A stretch of 64,000 nucleotides of DNA from Chaetorhynchus papuensis (lineage: Eukaryota; Chordata; Aves; Passeriformes; Rhipiduridae): contig VWYX01000389.1 of NCBI GenBank assembly GCA_013396525.1, forward strand, positions 212,810-276,809, read 5' to 3'. The notes under the pieces were generated by a model. That model made no database searches. It saw only the letters and a list, made by a program, of their open reading frames with translations, and had not been told where the DNA came from. The translations under genes and the position numbers were made by a program. Shown piece by piece: positions 12,054-24,297 of this stretch. Position 1 is the stretch's first letter, and every line of letters begins with the position of its first letter.

Positions 12054-12273
12054 NNNNNNNNNNNNNNNNNNNNNNNNNNNNNNNNNNNNNNNNNNNNNNN
12101 NNNNNNNNNNNNNNNNNNNNNNNNNNNNNNNNNNNNNNNNNNNNNNNNNNNNNNNNNNNNNNNNNNNNNNNNNNNNNNNNNNNNNNNNNNNNNNNNNNNN
12201 NNNNNNNNNNNNNNNNNNNNNNNNNNNNNNNNNNNNNNNNNNNNNNNNNNNNNNNNNNNNNNNNNNNNNNNNN
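12054..12273. other. assembly gap of 220 N
   Basis: This is a run of undetermined bases. Apparent ORFs across it are artefacts. Nothing in the flanks says what is missing. Confidence 0.99.
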
Positions 12274-13231
12274 TCCTCCTGTCAAACCTCACATAACATA
12301 GAAGGACAAAATAGCATTATATAATAGCTGTATGAAGGTTTCTTCTCAAATAGACTAAATCCCTTTATGGCATCCTCCTGCAGCTCCCATTTCATCTTCC
12401 CTCTGACCTCCAGCATTCCCCAAATATCTCTGAAGCAAGAGAGAAACCAAGAGTGAGGATGCCAGAGAGGCTCACACCAGAATCTAATCTAGCGATTTTG
12501 AGCAGTTATGAGGATCCCAGGAATACTGCAAGACCTGACATTGGTACATGAAGTTTAAATTTAATCCCACTGAAGTCATAAAGGTCCGAATTAATGCTGT
12601 GGAAGTCAATCTAGCATTTAGGGATAGCAAAAATATTTAGACTGTACATAACAGGCTTCTGTGACCTAGTAATTTAAGCAGAATGTATTTCTGTATTTAG
12701 TATTTCTTTTCAAATGAGTCTGTGTAAGACCTGTGTGTGCCCCAGGTCTACTTGGACTTGTTGGCCATTTGGGACTAATGCTCAGAACTGAGCATCCCCA
12801 AGTTGATTCTGATCCTGGGAAACCACTGGAATTGTACCTGAGGAAAATTAAAGCCTAGCATCTGAGCAGGTGCCATTTGATAAAATAAGCAAAAGACAGG
12901 CAACACAACTAACCTTGCAATGGTAGAATTCTCCTTTCCCACTCCTCTGCCAAATTCACTTATTTGATTATAACAATTCTAATTAAGCCCATTATAATGC
13001 AATGGAAACTTCCCAGGGCAGACTTCATTGCTAGAAATAGGCTAAATGATACTTACTGGAAGTATTCTTTCCCTGTAAACTAGTTATATTGTCTTCCTTC
13101 TAGTGCAAGGACTAATTTTGGAGATGCAAAGAGCTTTCCAGTTTTCCCCCACTCTCTCTACCCTCTGGAAGCTGTTGCATTTTTGAACACTGAAGCACAC
13201 ACACTATGAAGTATTACATTTCTCCTATCTG
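12274..13231. other. gene-free stretch
   Basis: No gene or recognised repeat is seen between the gap and the 5S-derived SINE. Confidence 0.5.
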
Positions 13232-13420
13232 GCCTGCAGCCTACCCCCTCAGGCAATGAGCTCAGTGGATCTCATAAGCCATGGCAGGGTTAGGCTAGGT
13301 CAGCAAGTACTGGGGAGGATCGCCAAGCAGAGGTTGGGTGCTGCAGGAAATGTGAGTGGCATTTCAGTAGGCGGCATCCTTTCCTTTGGAGTTAACCCCA
13401 AAATGACACTGCTGCGTGCT
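13232..13420 (+). mobile_element. 5S rRNA-derived SINE (SINE3 type), ancient
   Basis: Bases 13232-13347 can be laid along almost the whole of a vertebrate 5S rRNA. The head is GCCTGCAGCCTACCCCCTC. It is followed by GATCTCATAAGCCATGGCAG (5S: GATCTCGGAAGC-TAAGCAG), GTCAGCAAGTACTGGGGAGG (5S: GTTAGTACTTGGATGGG) and CGCCAAGCAG...GGGTGCTGCAGG (5S: CGCCTGGGA...GGGTGCTGTAGG). The length, 116 bases, is close to the 120 of 5S. After it comes TTCAGTAGGCGGCATCCTTT, which I recall as the body that follows the 5S head in an old amniote SINE. Such elements use the internal 5S promoter for RNA polymerase III. This copy is diverged and should be inactive. The 3' limit is uncertain. Confidence 0.7.
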
Positions 13421-16400
13421 GGATGGATCCACACATGCAACCCAAGTTCAAGTCGCCCCCCAAGTCCATGAAAGCCACAAGCAGAGTGCCGAGTGTCCCC
13501 TCCATTTCACAGGGTCAGCATTAATGGCTGCCCCCCGTAGGCACCAGGGCAGTGTGTCCATCACTGACTCATGCCACCATGTGTCACAATTCCTCTGGGA
13601 GAGACACAGCATGTGGGCTTGGAATGACAAGGTCCATCTGCTCCATCACCTCCTACCTGCCACCTGCCAAACAAAACCTCTTAAGGATCAGGGGAAAGGA
13701 AACCCAGGGCAGTTCTCCCTTGAGGATGTTGGGACCTAGCAGGATCTGGGAGACACAATGCCAAGATTAAATCTGGCCTAAGTAATGAGATCCAACTGCT
13801 AATATTATCCCTGAAATGTCAGGTGGATAAAACTTCCCTGGCTTTCAGCACTCTCTGCAGCAATTTGGTCATGTTGTTCTGCGTCATCTGCAGCTCCGTT
13901 CTGTCTGCCCTTGCAACTTTCTGACTGCTATAGACACTAAGAATGTAAAACAGTGTCCAAAATTCAACTGTTAGCAATTTTCCCCCCAAAATTAAAGAGG
14001 GTTCTGTAGCCAATGATGTTCCAGCTTTTTTTTCCCTCTGGAGTCCATTCACACAGTAAGAAAGAAATCACCTTCGGAGCACTCGATTCTTTTCCATGAG
14101 ATCTGTTGGGTATAGTGTAGTTCCCAAAACATTTAACTTCCCAGACCACCTGGGAGAGCCCCACAAACCACTGGTGGTCCATAGACCACAGTCTGAATGC
14201 TGTTCTGTTAGGCTACTGGTTAAAGAAAAGGAAATTAAACACAGAAAGTTGTTAAAATGACATTGTGTGTGAGTCATGGCTCCACATTAAGTAATACTCA
14301 TACAGAGCACTTGTCTTGTCCCCCTGGATGAAAGCTCCCCACCTTCTGTCTCTACTCTCTACCTCTTAGTAATAAATATCATATTTTCTTATTTCAGAAA
14401 TGAAAGAAATGCTAATGCTTTGTCTGAGAAACAATGAAGTGATAGAAGTAGAAATGTAATGAGAGGGTATGACTGAATACAGCATTCACATATTTCTGCT
14501 ACTGACATGCAAGGAATCCTTTAAATTTCCACTGAAGCCTGTTTAAATGAAATTTGTCAAAGAATACTTCTTTTTCACATTCTCTCTTTCCAAAGTGCAC
14601 CCTAGTGCAACAAGATTGGTTCTTTTTTTGTTCAATATTGGGCTGTAGCAAGCTTGCTTCAACCCTGCCTGCCAGCTGATGGGATCATGCAGAGATAGTG
14701 TCTAGTGGCCACAGGTTTGTACTGTTCCCTGTCCTATTTTGAAGCCATTTTTTAATGAGCTAATTTTTATGATTGCAGACTTGCTTGGGCTTTAAGAAAA
14801 TTGGTTCAGATCTGGGGAAAGACTGCTGTGAAACAGTGATCCATTGCAATTGCAGTCTATTATTATGCTTCTTTCATCAGATTACAAATATTGTCCCCTC
14901 AAATCCCAGATACGAAGATGCATCACACAGAATACAATACAACCCTACAGAGGACAGCAAAAGAAGGCTTTTTCCCTTGGCATTCTCCCGCTTTCAGGTC
15001 TTGGACCCAGAATATAGTGCTAGTTTGTAGGGCTGTTTGTGACATGGTCACATCTGTGTGTCTCAATTCAAAACCTGTCTGTTAATGTGCATGGAGCAAG
15101 CAGAGCTCTGATTTTGGCCGATTCCCTCTGAAAAGCAATGGCACCAAGACCTAGATCTGTCACACTTGGGACCTGCTCCCCGTGGTGGGTGGGATGATCT
15201 TGTGCAACCCATAGCAAAGGAGTTGGGTCAGAACAATAGCTTTCTGCCAGCAGGAACATAAAAAAATTGAAGTGTCAAAAATATGGTTAGTAATGCACAC
15301 AGGATTGTTGTCAGCCTTTTGTAGTGGTAAACTGAAACCTTATATTTTCAGCTGTGCCTCATTCCTAAGGCTATTGGTTACCCTCTCAATATTGCACTGG
15401 AGGTGTGGATAGACGAGGCAGGGCTGCCAAATCCCTCGGTTGCATGAGGCACGCAAAGCTTGACAAGCTGGCAAGGAGCTGGCAAGAAGCTGGCTGTGCT
15501 ATCACAACACTAGGATGATGGTCGCTGCCCTTCCTGACCCAGGGCTGGGATCTTAGCTTGACTGCCAGACAGGCAAGATTTCTAACTTCTGGGGCTCCAG
15601 GTATCACTTCGTGAGAGCATAACTTGGTTCACTTTTTTAAAGCATTCCCCAGCAAATCCATTATACTGACAATATTTCAGCAAGACCTGGCAGCATAAAG
15701 CTGGAAAGAAAGGATGGAATGATGTAGACAAGGCTCTCCAGAAGTTGGCTTTCCAGCTGGAGTAGCTGACATGTGAATTGTCCAGCTGGTATTTGCTGCC
15801 CATCTCTCCAGCAAGGGTTGCCCATTGTCCACCTCTTTTCAGGCTGGAGATCACTGACACAGTTCCTCCGTGGTGTATGTGTGTGTAAAGGGGACACTTT
15901 GAGGGAATTTCCAGAAGTGTGTTGGCCACTTCTGTATTCTGGAATTGATATTCTGAGCTTGGATATTAGGCCCATGGTATCAGCTGTCAATGACAACGTA
16001 TTGCACTAACAGTAATTATGGTAATAGGAAAAATTGATGGTAATAATACTAAGGAACAGTATTTTTTCCAGCAGAATTCTCAGAACCACTGCTCAGTGTG
16101 CAGATATGGAGAATTTCACTATGCCTTCAACAAAGTGACCAGGATATGGCCTAATCTTCCAGCAGTAATGCTAGAACATTTTCTTTGGTTGCTTTTAGCA
16201 GATTTGCATATCAATATAATGCAAATGAAATGTCAAACTTGTTCACTGCCAGACACTTTACACTTGGAGAATAGGTTCAGAAAACAATTAATCTTGCACT
16301 TCTAATTTTTACTTTGATTAGGCATTTGAGACATCTTAGTAATGCTAGAGGTAGTAAACAGAAAAATTATTAAGAAAACACTTGAAAGCCAGTTCCACAG

Positions 16401-17431
16401 CTTCTGGCATAAAGAGTGGAACTTATGTCCTAGTCAGCTGGCACAAAGTGAGCACAGATCCTGGTGTAACAGTTTTTTCCCAAGATCTTGGCTGCTGAAT
16501 TTTGTTGGCTTCTACATGGAACACCAGAATTATACAAGGTGAGGTATCAAAGGGAGATATCGCCCTCTGTGAAAGGACAAAGGTTTGGCCAGGACTGCAG
16601 AGAAGCCACAAAGCATCCTCTCACCACCATCACTTCCCATATTAAATGCAACTGAATTTGGCTGAACAGACAAGGCTGAACAGACAAGGATGGAGACCCA
16701 GAGAAGGACTCAAGAGGCCTGTATACCTCTCTGTGATACAGCAATGTATGCAGAGCAAAAGCAAGAGATGCTCCTGGTAGGACTTTGAAGTCTGGCAAGT
16801 TTTTTTCCATATAAATGTTCAGGAATGCCAGGATTTGTGTAATGGCCTCAACCTTGGGAAAGCCAAACATCACCAAACACCAGAGATCAAGCTTCTGAAC
16901 AAAAATTGTCATCTCAATTGGAGACATAGTGAAAGCAGAAACACTATTAAATAATTCTAGCATTTGGGAGAGGGTTACAAAGTGCATGTGGACATAGCCC
17001 ACAGCAAAACAATTTGATGGATATTTAGCACTTTTGAAGTTAGTTCCACCAACTCCCCCACCTCAGTACATGAAACTCTTTGGCCTATGGATGGTCTGGA
17101 TTACTGTGGGAGCTAAATAAACCCTTAACTGTAATAAATATGGGATGGTGTAGCATTGCCTTGTTTGTTTCATGGAAAACAAGGCATGATAGCACTTACT
17201 TATGACTTTCGTGCTTTTTTATATGTCTCTGTTCACTCCATGCACCTGGTGCCTTTTGATGATTCATTTTAATGTGTTCAACACATGCTCGTACCCAGAC
17301 TGAGATCACGATAGAAAAGTGTTGCAGTGTGAGTATCCAGGGATCTATGCCCAATCAGTTGTTGACAATGACAGAGTGACAAATGCTGTCAATATTGTAT
17401 AATGTGAAGAAAAAAAAAAAAAACCCTACCA
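13421..17431. other. gene-free stretch after the 5S-derived SINE
   Basis: 13420-13740 is somewhat richer in GC and open in several frames (up to 107 codons), but has no recognised protein. It may hold more of the old SINE body. Near 15469-15497 a short repeat of GCTGGCAAG-type units occurs. A 151-codon minus-strand ORF (16547-17002) has no recognised family and no supporting splice context. Confidence 0.4.
16202..16226. promoter_or_regulatory. inverted pair of octamer motifs
   Basis: ATTTGCAT at 16202-16209 and ATGCAAAT at 16219-16226 are perfect copies of the POU/Oct octamer facing each other, 9 bases apart. No promoter or gene is visible nearby. In AT-rich DNA such a pair can arise by chance, so function is only a suggestion. 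Confidence 0.25.
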
Positions 17432-17461
17432 GAAAATTCAGTCCTGGAAAATTCAGTCCTG
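17432..17461 (+). repeat. exact 15-bp tandem duplication
   Basis: GAAAATTCAGTCCTG occurs twice in a row, with a partial third copy (GAAAGTTC) after it. The unit follows a run of A at about 17409-17423. Replication slippage is the simplest origin. Confidence 0.85.
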
Positions 17462-17964
17462 GAAAGTTCTGAAAAACACAGGTTTCCAAAGGTTTGATGA
17501 TATAAGCAAAAAGTCCCTCAAGCGCATATTTCCCTTGAAGAATGTAGATGGTTTCAGTACTTAAAGTCAAGCACACGCATATGTTCTGTGGTGATCCAAA
17601 GCTGTTACCATTGAAAGTGTATGGCTTTATCTGTTCCCCTTCTACTATGATAATTTGTGTCAGATTTATGATTTACTGTAGATTGATGACATACACCAGA
17701 CTGTCATTCGTCATAACTAGGTAGCTGAAGTAATCTCTAAAATATTTAGCATCGTACCTAGAATGTGTGTTGATGGTACTCAGTGAGTTTTGCTGAAATT
17801 TATGTAATTCCTTATAAGGGTATGTGGTTCCCGGTACTGAAGAGGGATCCAGAGACAGAAAATAATAACTCCTGTTATTCCAAAGTACTAAAGGCTGTCT
17901 TTGGAGTACATTTTCAGTCTTGTTTCTTTACCTTTACGAGCACAGATTACTTTTATTAGATAGG

Positions 17965-17988
17965 CAGACAGACAGACAGACAGACAGA
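17965..17988 (+). repeat. (CAGA)n microsatellite
   Basis: Six exact CAGA units in a row, then TAGT. The tract may vary in length between individuals. Confidence 0.9.
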
Positions 17989-20900
17989 TAGTTATGGCTA
18001 AAAGTACCACAACAGAAAAACAATGTTTTTCATTTAAATTGTTTTGCTTTTCAGTCAGCTTGTCTTACTCAAAAGCAACAGAAGACCCTTGACTTCATTT
18101 ATATTTCAAAGCACAGTCACTCTTAGACATCTGTTTTGGTGGAAGTTTAAACTACTTTGCTGACTTTGTTACTTTATATAAATGTTTAAAGACAATTCAA
18201 TAAAGTGCAATTTCTTTGAGACAGGTACTATCATGTCAGTTTGAGGTAATCATGGCCATGCCTGCTTACATGTTTTTAATGCCATTTGATAGGTGTCACT
18301 GACTTTTATGAAAATCTTTGAGGCACTTCCTTATAGACTGTGTTTGGAATTACTGTACATATCTCTTTCCTGGCCTCTGGCTGAATCTTACAATGTAAAT
18401 AGGTTCATATGGCTGGCACAGAGAGGAATAAGGTGTGTATTACTAGAGCCAATACTTCAAAGGGGTATGCATGGTTTCAACCAAAATTAAGAACAGGAGA
18501 GCCCTATGCAGACACTTCTTTTTTTTTTTTTCCTTTTCTTTTTCTCCTCGTTGTCTGTTTAAATGAAGAATGTCTGGGGTGAAGCTTTCCAAAGAATTAT
18601 TTTGAATAATTTAAATAAAGTTATATGTTATCCTACTTGGATGGGGTTTTTTTCTTTTGAATTTGTTTGGTTTGAGGCATAACAATTTAGAAAACAAATT
18701 AGGGATGTTAGAACCTCACAATAGATCTATTACTGCATTATCAGCATGTTGAGCCGAGGAAAAGAAAAATGCCAGTACTTGTTATTAAAAATGAAATAAA
18801 ATTATTTAAAAACATGACTACCAGAAAAATCATATCAACTATATAAATGCTTTAAAAAACACTGAAAATCTGCATACACTGAACAACAAGCTTGACAAAT
18901 ATAATTATGCTGCTGGACGTACCGATAATAATTAATATCTTATTCATATTCAGAGGCAAGAACTGCAACAAAATTCATTATATGAAGTCCATGCAACTTC
19001 TGATATAACTTTATACACTCTTAGTGTCCTTAGAAGAGTTAAAATAAGTATTCTATTATTTCGTTTCAGGCATGGAATGAAACCTATGCAAGAAAAAGTA
19101 ATTTTTAAAATGCTTTCATTGCAGCCAAGGAGACACAACTGTTTGAAATGAGTTGCACTTGATCTCATTAACACTGAATTTGGTAGCACCACTAAAAGTA
19201 TGTACTCTAAATACCGCACAGTTATTTTGTGTTTCAATCATAAACAGCCTTTTTTACTAGGGTCAGGCAAGAAAAAAAATTATCTCAGGTTAGAAAGGAC
19301 AGACTTTAATTACAGGCTAGAGGAGTACCATACTTGCACACAGAAATTACAGGAATTACAAAATTATTAAAACTTTCCTCTGTAGTTTATAGAAAATTAT
19401 TTGATGCCACATCTGGTTTTTTGGCCAAAGCTGTCCGTTGAATATCTTTTTTCCTTTCTTTCCTTTCTCCAGCATGTATTTTGGGTACTACTTCTGGGGT
19501 TATTTTCACAATATCAAATTACATTTTAGAGGAAGAAAAGAAGGATTTAAGATCTGAGTCTGTAGCAATTATGAGGAAGAAGCCCATATACAAGCTTTTT
19601 TGGGGTATCTGTCAAATGGAGGACAGCAGCCCTGCAACAGCTTTTCTCCTATAGCCAGGCAGGATGTGGACAGTCCTAATTCTCTGCATGAATGCATATG
19701 GCATTTTATAGCCGACTTTCTCTGGGACCACTTAATTTCTGCTACAACACCACAACAGAGGAATAATACACACTACCACCTAGACAGTAACACCTTTTGT
19801 CTAAAAGCAATTTGCTGGACACAAATAATGCAACATCATTTTTGTCTAACCAATAATACATCCTTTCAGTCCTACTACTTGTAAATGAAACAAAAGAACA
19901 CCAAAGTGGTTTTCCTCAATAGAATTTTGTGTGAGATCATGTAAATAATAATTATGAAGTGACAAGAAAAAGAATGATGTTATGCTTATATTTATAGAAG
20001 GTGAAAATCCTAAAATGCCATCCGCAAATTGTTCATCATGCTATATGTGATAGCTTTAGTCTTCCCTCAGAATATTAAGAAAATATGGCTACACCAGCCA
20101 AAAGCAAATGTTTCTTTAGTCTTCTGTATGCTGTGGAAGAAAAATCATCGTTGGTTGCATCCTTTAGGTATGATCTATAGTCTACTGAAGTCCATAGAAA
20201 CCGTTATACTATTTAGTGAAGAGCTGGACTAGATCCAATGCTAGCTGCTTTAGAAGTGTGATAAAGATGAAATTTGGTGGTGTATTTAGGACAGAGAATC
20301 ATGAGGACCTGACCTATAAAATAGTAAAGAAAATTGACTCTTCTTAATAACAATAAATAATGTAAATAATGTTTGCCAAGACAAATTGGAAAGATGTTAT
20401 TGATGCAAAAATTGGGCAATATAATACACCCAAAGAAATAGCGTGGGGGGCCACTCACATCAAAGCAGATGCTGAACTTTAGTTTGAGTATCTTTGAAAC
20501 ATTAGAAGTAAGCTAAGAATCATGTTATTTGAAAAAGTGAAATACATCCATATGTTTTTCTCTCAGATACTCTTAAATACTATCTAAATTACTGTAAATC
20601 ACTCTGTTGCCATCTAAGCAAAGACAGGTGACCCTCACAATTTGCTAACTTTGGATTCTGTTCCATGAAATTATATGAAAATTTTGCTTTCAATATGGCC
20701 CACTCTGAGAAGAAAAAGCTCAGAATTATTAATATTATTGTGGTTTTATCTCTTAGAGTTCTAATTATTGCCATGGGTTTCTTTAAATAAATTTTGGCCT
20801 TTAAAATTTGTCCATCAGTGTTCCCTTTGGCTCTTAACACTCCTGACTGTGTCCCTTCATTAGTCAATAACAGAGCAATTTACTGCTATTTTGAGTTAAA

Positions 20901-23342
20901 CCTTGAACTGTAATTTTTGTACCTGAGTTGACTTGTTCTTGACAACGCTGGGTATTTTTCTGCTCCACCACAAGCCAACTTTTCCTTCATGTTGTGATGG
21001 GATATTAATGACTTTCTTCCTTCCAGCAGCCTAATTAACTATTTATGTAATTTGTGTCCAGCTAGGCACAGGATTGCATTCTGGGTGGCTTAAACCTGAA
21101 GGTCCTGAACAGCTGGAGTAGCTTCTTGGTGGGCTGGGAATGCTAGGCTTTCTAGTTTAGAACTGAATTTATGTTGAGCCATTGCCTGCCTTTGGACAAG
21201 GTCCCTTCCCAAATGAGTCTGCATCCTGATCAATTTAATGCACCAATACAAGATCAGTAAGACTTGTCCAATATTTAATGGTTTTTACTACTTAATTTAA
21301 TTACTTTAATTTACTTTAGTCTTAATTAAGAACATCACTAATCACTTGCACTCAAAACACTGGAAAACCTTGACATGAAAGAACTGTTCTCATCCAAACC
21401 CAGCCTTCTTTTCTAGGCAGGCAGGAGTGAGCTGGAAATGGATCACCCCCAGGTGTTCTCCCTGTGCATGTGTCCTGCTGGTGCTCGTCACTGACTGCCC
21501 TGAGCTCTGCAGACCTGTGAAGCAGTTTCAGCTGCTGGTCCATTTTGGTAATTTTTCCACAGCCTGTGTACCTCCCTCCACGACCACAAACACTGCAGCT
21601 CCCCACGGCAGCCTTCTTGAAGTCCCCAGTCAGTTGTATGCATTGCCTCTGATCTCAGTGTGAATGCTCTAAATTAAATGATAAATCCTGTCAGGAATCA
21701 CTTTGGAATCACTTTACTCAATGGTTAACATACTCACCTTTACAAGTGCACTGAACCATTTTAGCCAGACAGTTTTGAAAGAGAGAGAGCTGCTTCACAA
21801 ACTTTTCAATTGAAAAAAAAACAATTTAGGAGTCTAAAAACTCAATATAGACCTGGTTAGTATGCTTCAGTATAACAAACAGCATAAGACTTCGAATCCA
21901 ATAGACAGATATTCAGTATTCACTTCTGACTGATGTCTGTCAGTGACGTTCATCTGGTTTTTCTGACATATATTTTGCTTTTTCAGCACATAGCATTCAA
22001 GAAAAATTACCTGTTAAGTGATTATTTAACTAAAATACCCATTTTCACATCCATTAATTAACATGATAGTGCAGCCCTTTTGGCCAAGTCTCTTCATAAG
22101 GTTTCTAGAAACAGGCAGCACAATATTGTATTAGATTGGATTATCTTCTTTTCTCCTCATACTTGTAGAATTGTGTAAGAACTATATATAGGAATACTTT
22201 ATTGTATGCAACTAGCTAAAAGTAGCAGAATTTCCACCCTACACAGAGCAAGCCAATAATTGCAGCATTAGACTTGGCACACTAAAGAAGACATGCAAGA
22301 GCTTTTTCTAAAAAATAATTTTTGACAAGAGTTTCTTGTGGTAACTTTAAGTTTTTTCCATCATGCTTCTGCATAATAGATAAAATATCTCAGGACTTTG
22401 TTCCTAGATCCAGACCTTTTAACCTTTACATTCAGAAATGCAGAGATTTTTCTTATATTTCAAGTGACTGGGTATCTTATGTCACAATTACGGAGGTGCA
22501 GGTTGACATATGTATTTCAGCTCACTGCCCATAGGGTATTGTTGATGTCATGAGGAAAAGGCAGGTGTTCTGCACTCTTTTACTGAAACTGCTCATAGAA
22601 GATTGGTCCAATTACAATTGCTCTTCAACACCTGTTTTGTTAATACTGAGGATTCAGTACTGAGCATAACTTGGAAGTTTGTGTTGTCCTCACACAAAGG
22701 AGAAATCCTGGGCATCATAATTTGACCTTCCAGTTTTCTCTGATAAGTTTTTTGCTTATATTTCATTATAAAAACAAATAAACAGACTTAAGTTTGCCTT
22801 CCAGTCCTAATTCTTGGTTTTGCACACAAGTTCATGTCTGTAATTGCCACCTCAGGATGCAATTTTTATTCTTTGAAGGGCCAGAAAAATATAAATTCCC
22901 ACCCCCCGCCTGTGTGAACTGTGATGAAATACAAGTCTGTATCATATAGGGCTGTTCATCTTTGATTTGAGAAGGTGTGTCAGTGATTCAGAGCTCAACT
23001 GATGTCTTATAGCGCTCTTTACAGTTGTGTACTGGAGGCACTTATCTCATCTGGATAAGGTGCAGCACAGAGGTCTGCTCTGCTCTGTGGTGATTAGGGG
23101 TCTGTCTTTGAAAGAGAACCAAGTGTTAGGCTTAAATTTAAAGTGTCAGTTAACTCATGCCTCTGGTGCTTTCAGAGGCACGCACCCACATATGCATATG
23201 CTTTTAGAGCTCACATTTCAGTGCTTCTTTGAAAAAACCATAAGTGCTAAATATGATGGTTACTATGATTAATAAAAAAAAATCTGATATCCTTCCAGAT
23301 AAAAAGTTTATAGAGAAATGTAAAATTTTCCACTTTTTTCTT
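17989..23342. other. gene-free stretch
   Basis: This is AT-rich sequence with pyrimidine tracts (about 18510-18550 and 19445-19475). No gene or mobile element is recognised. The ORFs are short and unrelated to known families. Confidence 0.5.
21694..21715 (+). repeat. exact 11-bp tandem duplication
   Basis: GGAATCACTTT is repeated twice head to tail. It is a small slippage event. Confidence 0.85.
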
Positions 23343-23460
23343 TCATAGTGCTTGAAGGCCAGAGGGGACCATTAGATCATCTAGATTCATCTCCTGTATG
23401 TCACAGGCCATTAACTTTCCCTAGTTACCCTGTTTTAAGCCCAATAACTTGTGTCTAAGT
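23343..23460 (-). mobile_element. ancient CR1-like 3' end
   Basis: TCATAGTGCTTGAAGGCCAG leads into GGGACCATTAGATCATCTAG, CTCCTGTATGTCACAGGCCA and AAGCCCAATAACTTGTGTC. This succession is one I know from an old CR1-type 3' end spread through reptile and bird genomes, with the order GGCCAGAAGGGACCAT, GATCATCTAGTC, ACACAGGCCA, CCAATAACTTCTG. The polarity puts the element on the minus strand. The divergence suggests that it is older than the long CR1 copies in this window. Confidence 0.6.
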
Positions 23461-24145
23461 AAATCACAACTTGTGTGTGGCTCCAACCAGGCATTTCCAT
23501 CTGGCTGGTGTGACAAACCCCTTCCTTAGTCTCCCATGACCCCACATTTCCTACAGAAGTCTTCTTGCTGCTTATAAGTTTTTCTCCAGAGTTACTGTTC
23601 TGTAGAGGAGAAACAATGGCTCTTAGCCCAAACCAAGAACTGGTACTAGTTGCTCTCTCTATCGGTTTTATTTGTTTGTCTCTTTTACACATTCTAGTCC
23701 TTTGTCCAGGTCTTTAACCTCTACTCATGGCAAATATATGTGTTTGCCATAATCTTTGGATCACAGTGTGGTTCAAGGTAATTTTACAACAACCTCTTGT
23801 TCTCTGACCTCTTTTCTGGCCTATTCATTGAATATTTGTCTTTGTGGCTTTGAGATATGTAGGGCAGCGTAGGCAGTATACACCCATGTACTTCATGTCT
23901 GTGAAAACAAACTCTTGGTAATTAGTGGTTTGCTATTGAGTTGGTAATGCAGTGAAATCCATATTGCAGCATTTGTTGGGACTCTGCTGACAGCATTTGG
24001 GTTATTGAACCAATGGACTTGCTGCCCAATGCAAGGCGTGGTGAGAGGGTGGGTGACGCTTGGTTGCATCATGCTTGTTCTGCTTTCCACTTCCTGTTGC
24101 ATGAGTTCCTGCTAGCAAAATATACCCATTACTTTATTATCTTAG
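23461..24145. other. spacer before the exon candidate
   Basis: No recognised element. The old CR1 may extend further but cannot be followed. No clear TATA box or CpG-rich promoter is seen in the 300 bases before 24146. Confidence 0.4.
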
Positions 24146-24297
24146 AATGGACAGCATGATAAAAGCATCCTCTCCTGGAATCATTAAAAGATATTCCACA
24201 CAAACAGGCCAAACACTGATGACCTGCCTGGCTCTGGTGTTCTTGTTGATGGGTACAGCAGTTTGTGTGTACCTGTCGGACAGCTACCACAAAAACA
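24146..24297 (+). CDS. candidate coding exon, N-terminus of a single-pass membrane protein
   Basis: A pyrimidine-rich acceptor (ACTTTATTATCTTAG) ends at 24145 and a donor GTGAGTG begins at 24298. Between them the frame is open from ATG at 24147, which has A at -3 and G at +4, a strong start context. The reading gives 50 residues. The first 20 or so are polar and basic (KASSPGIIKRYS). Next is a hydrophobic span of about 20 residues (LMTCLALVFLLMGTAVCVYL), then SDSYHKN. This is the layout of a type II membrane protein, as in TNF-family ligands, lectin-like receptors or glycosyltransferases. I do not recognise the gene. No second exon was found nearby, so it may be chance or a relic. Confidence 0.3.

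Noticed and set aside
12029..12301. ORFs across the first N run
   Set aside because: They consist of undetermined bases.
13232..13347. A functional 5S rRNA gene
   Set aside because: It is too diverged, with small insertions, has no T-run terminator after it and continues into a SINE body.
16547..17002. 151-codon minus-strand ORF
   Set aside because: It has no family resemblance, no partner exon and no retroelement context, so I treat it as chance.
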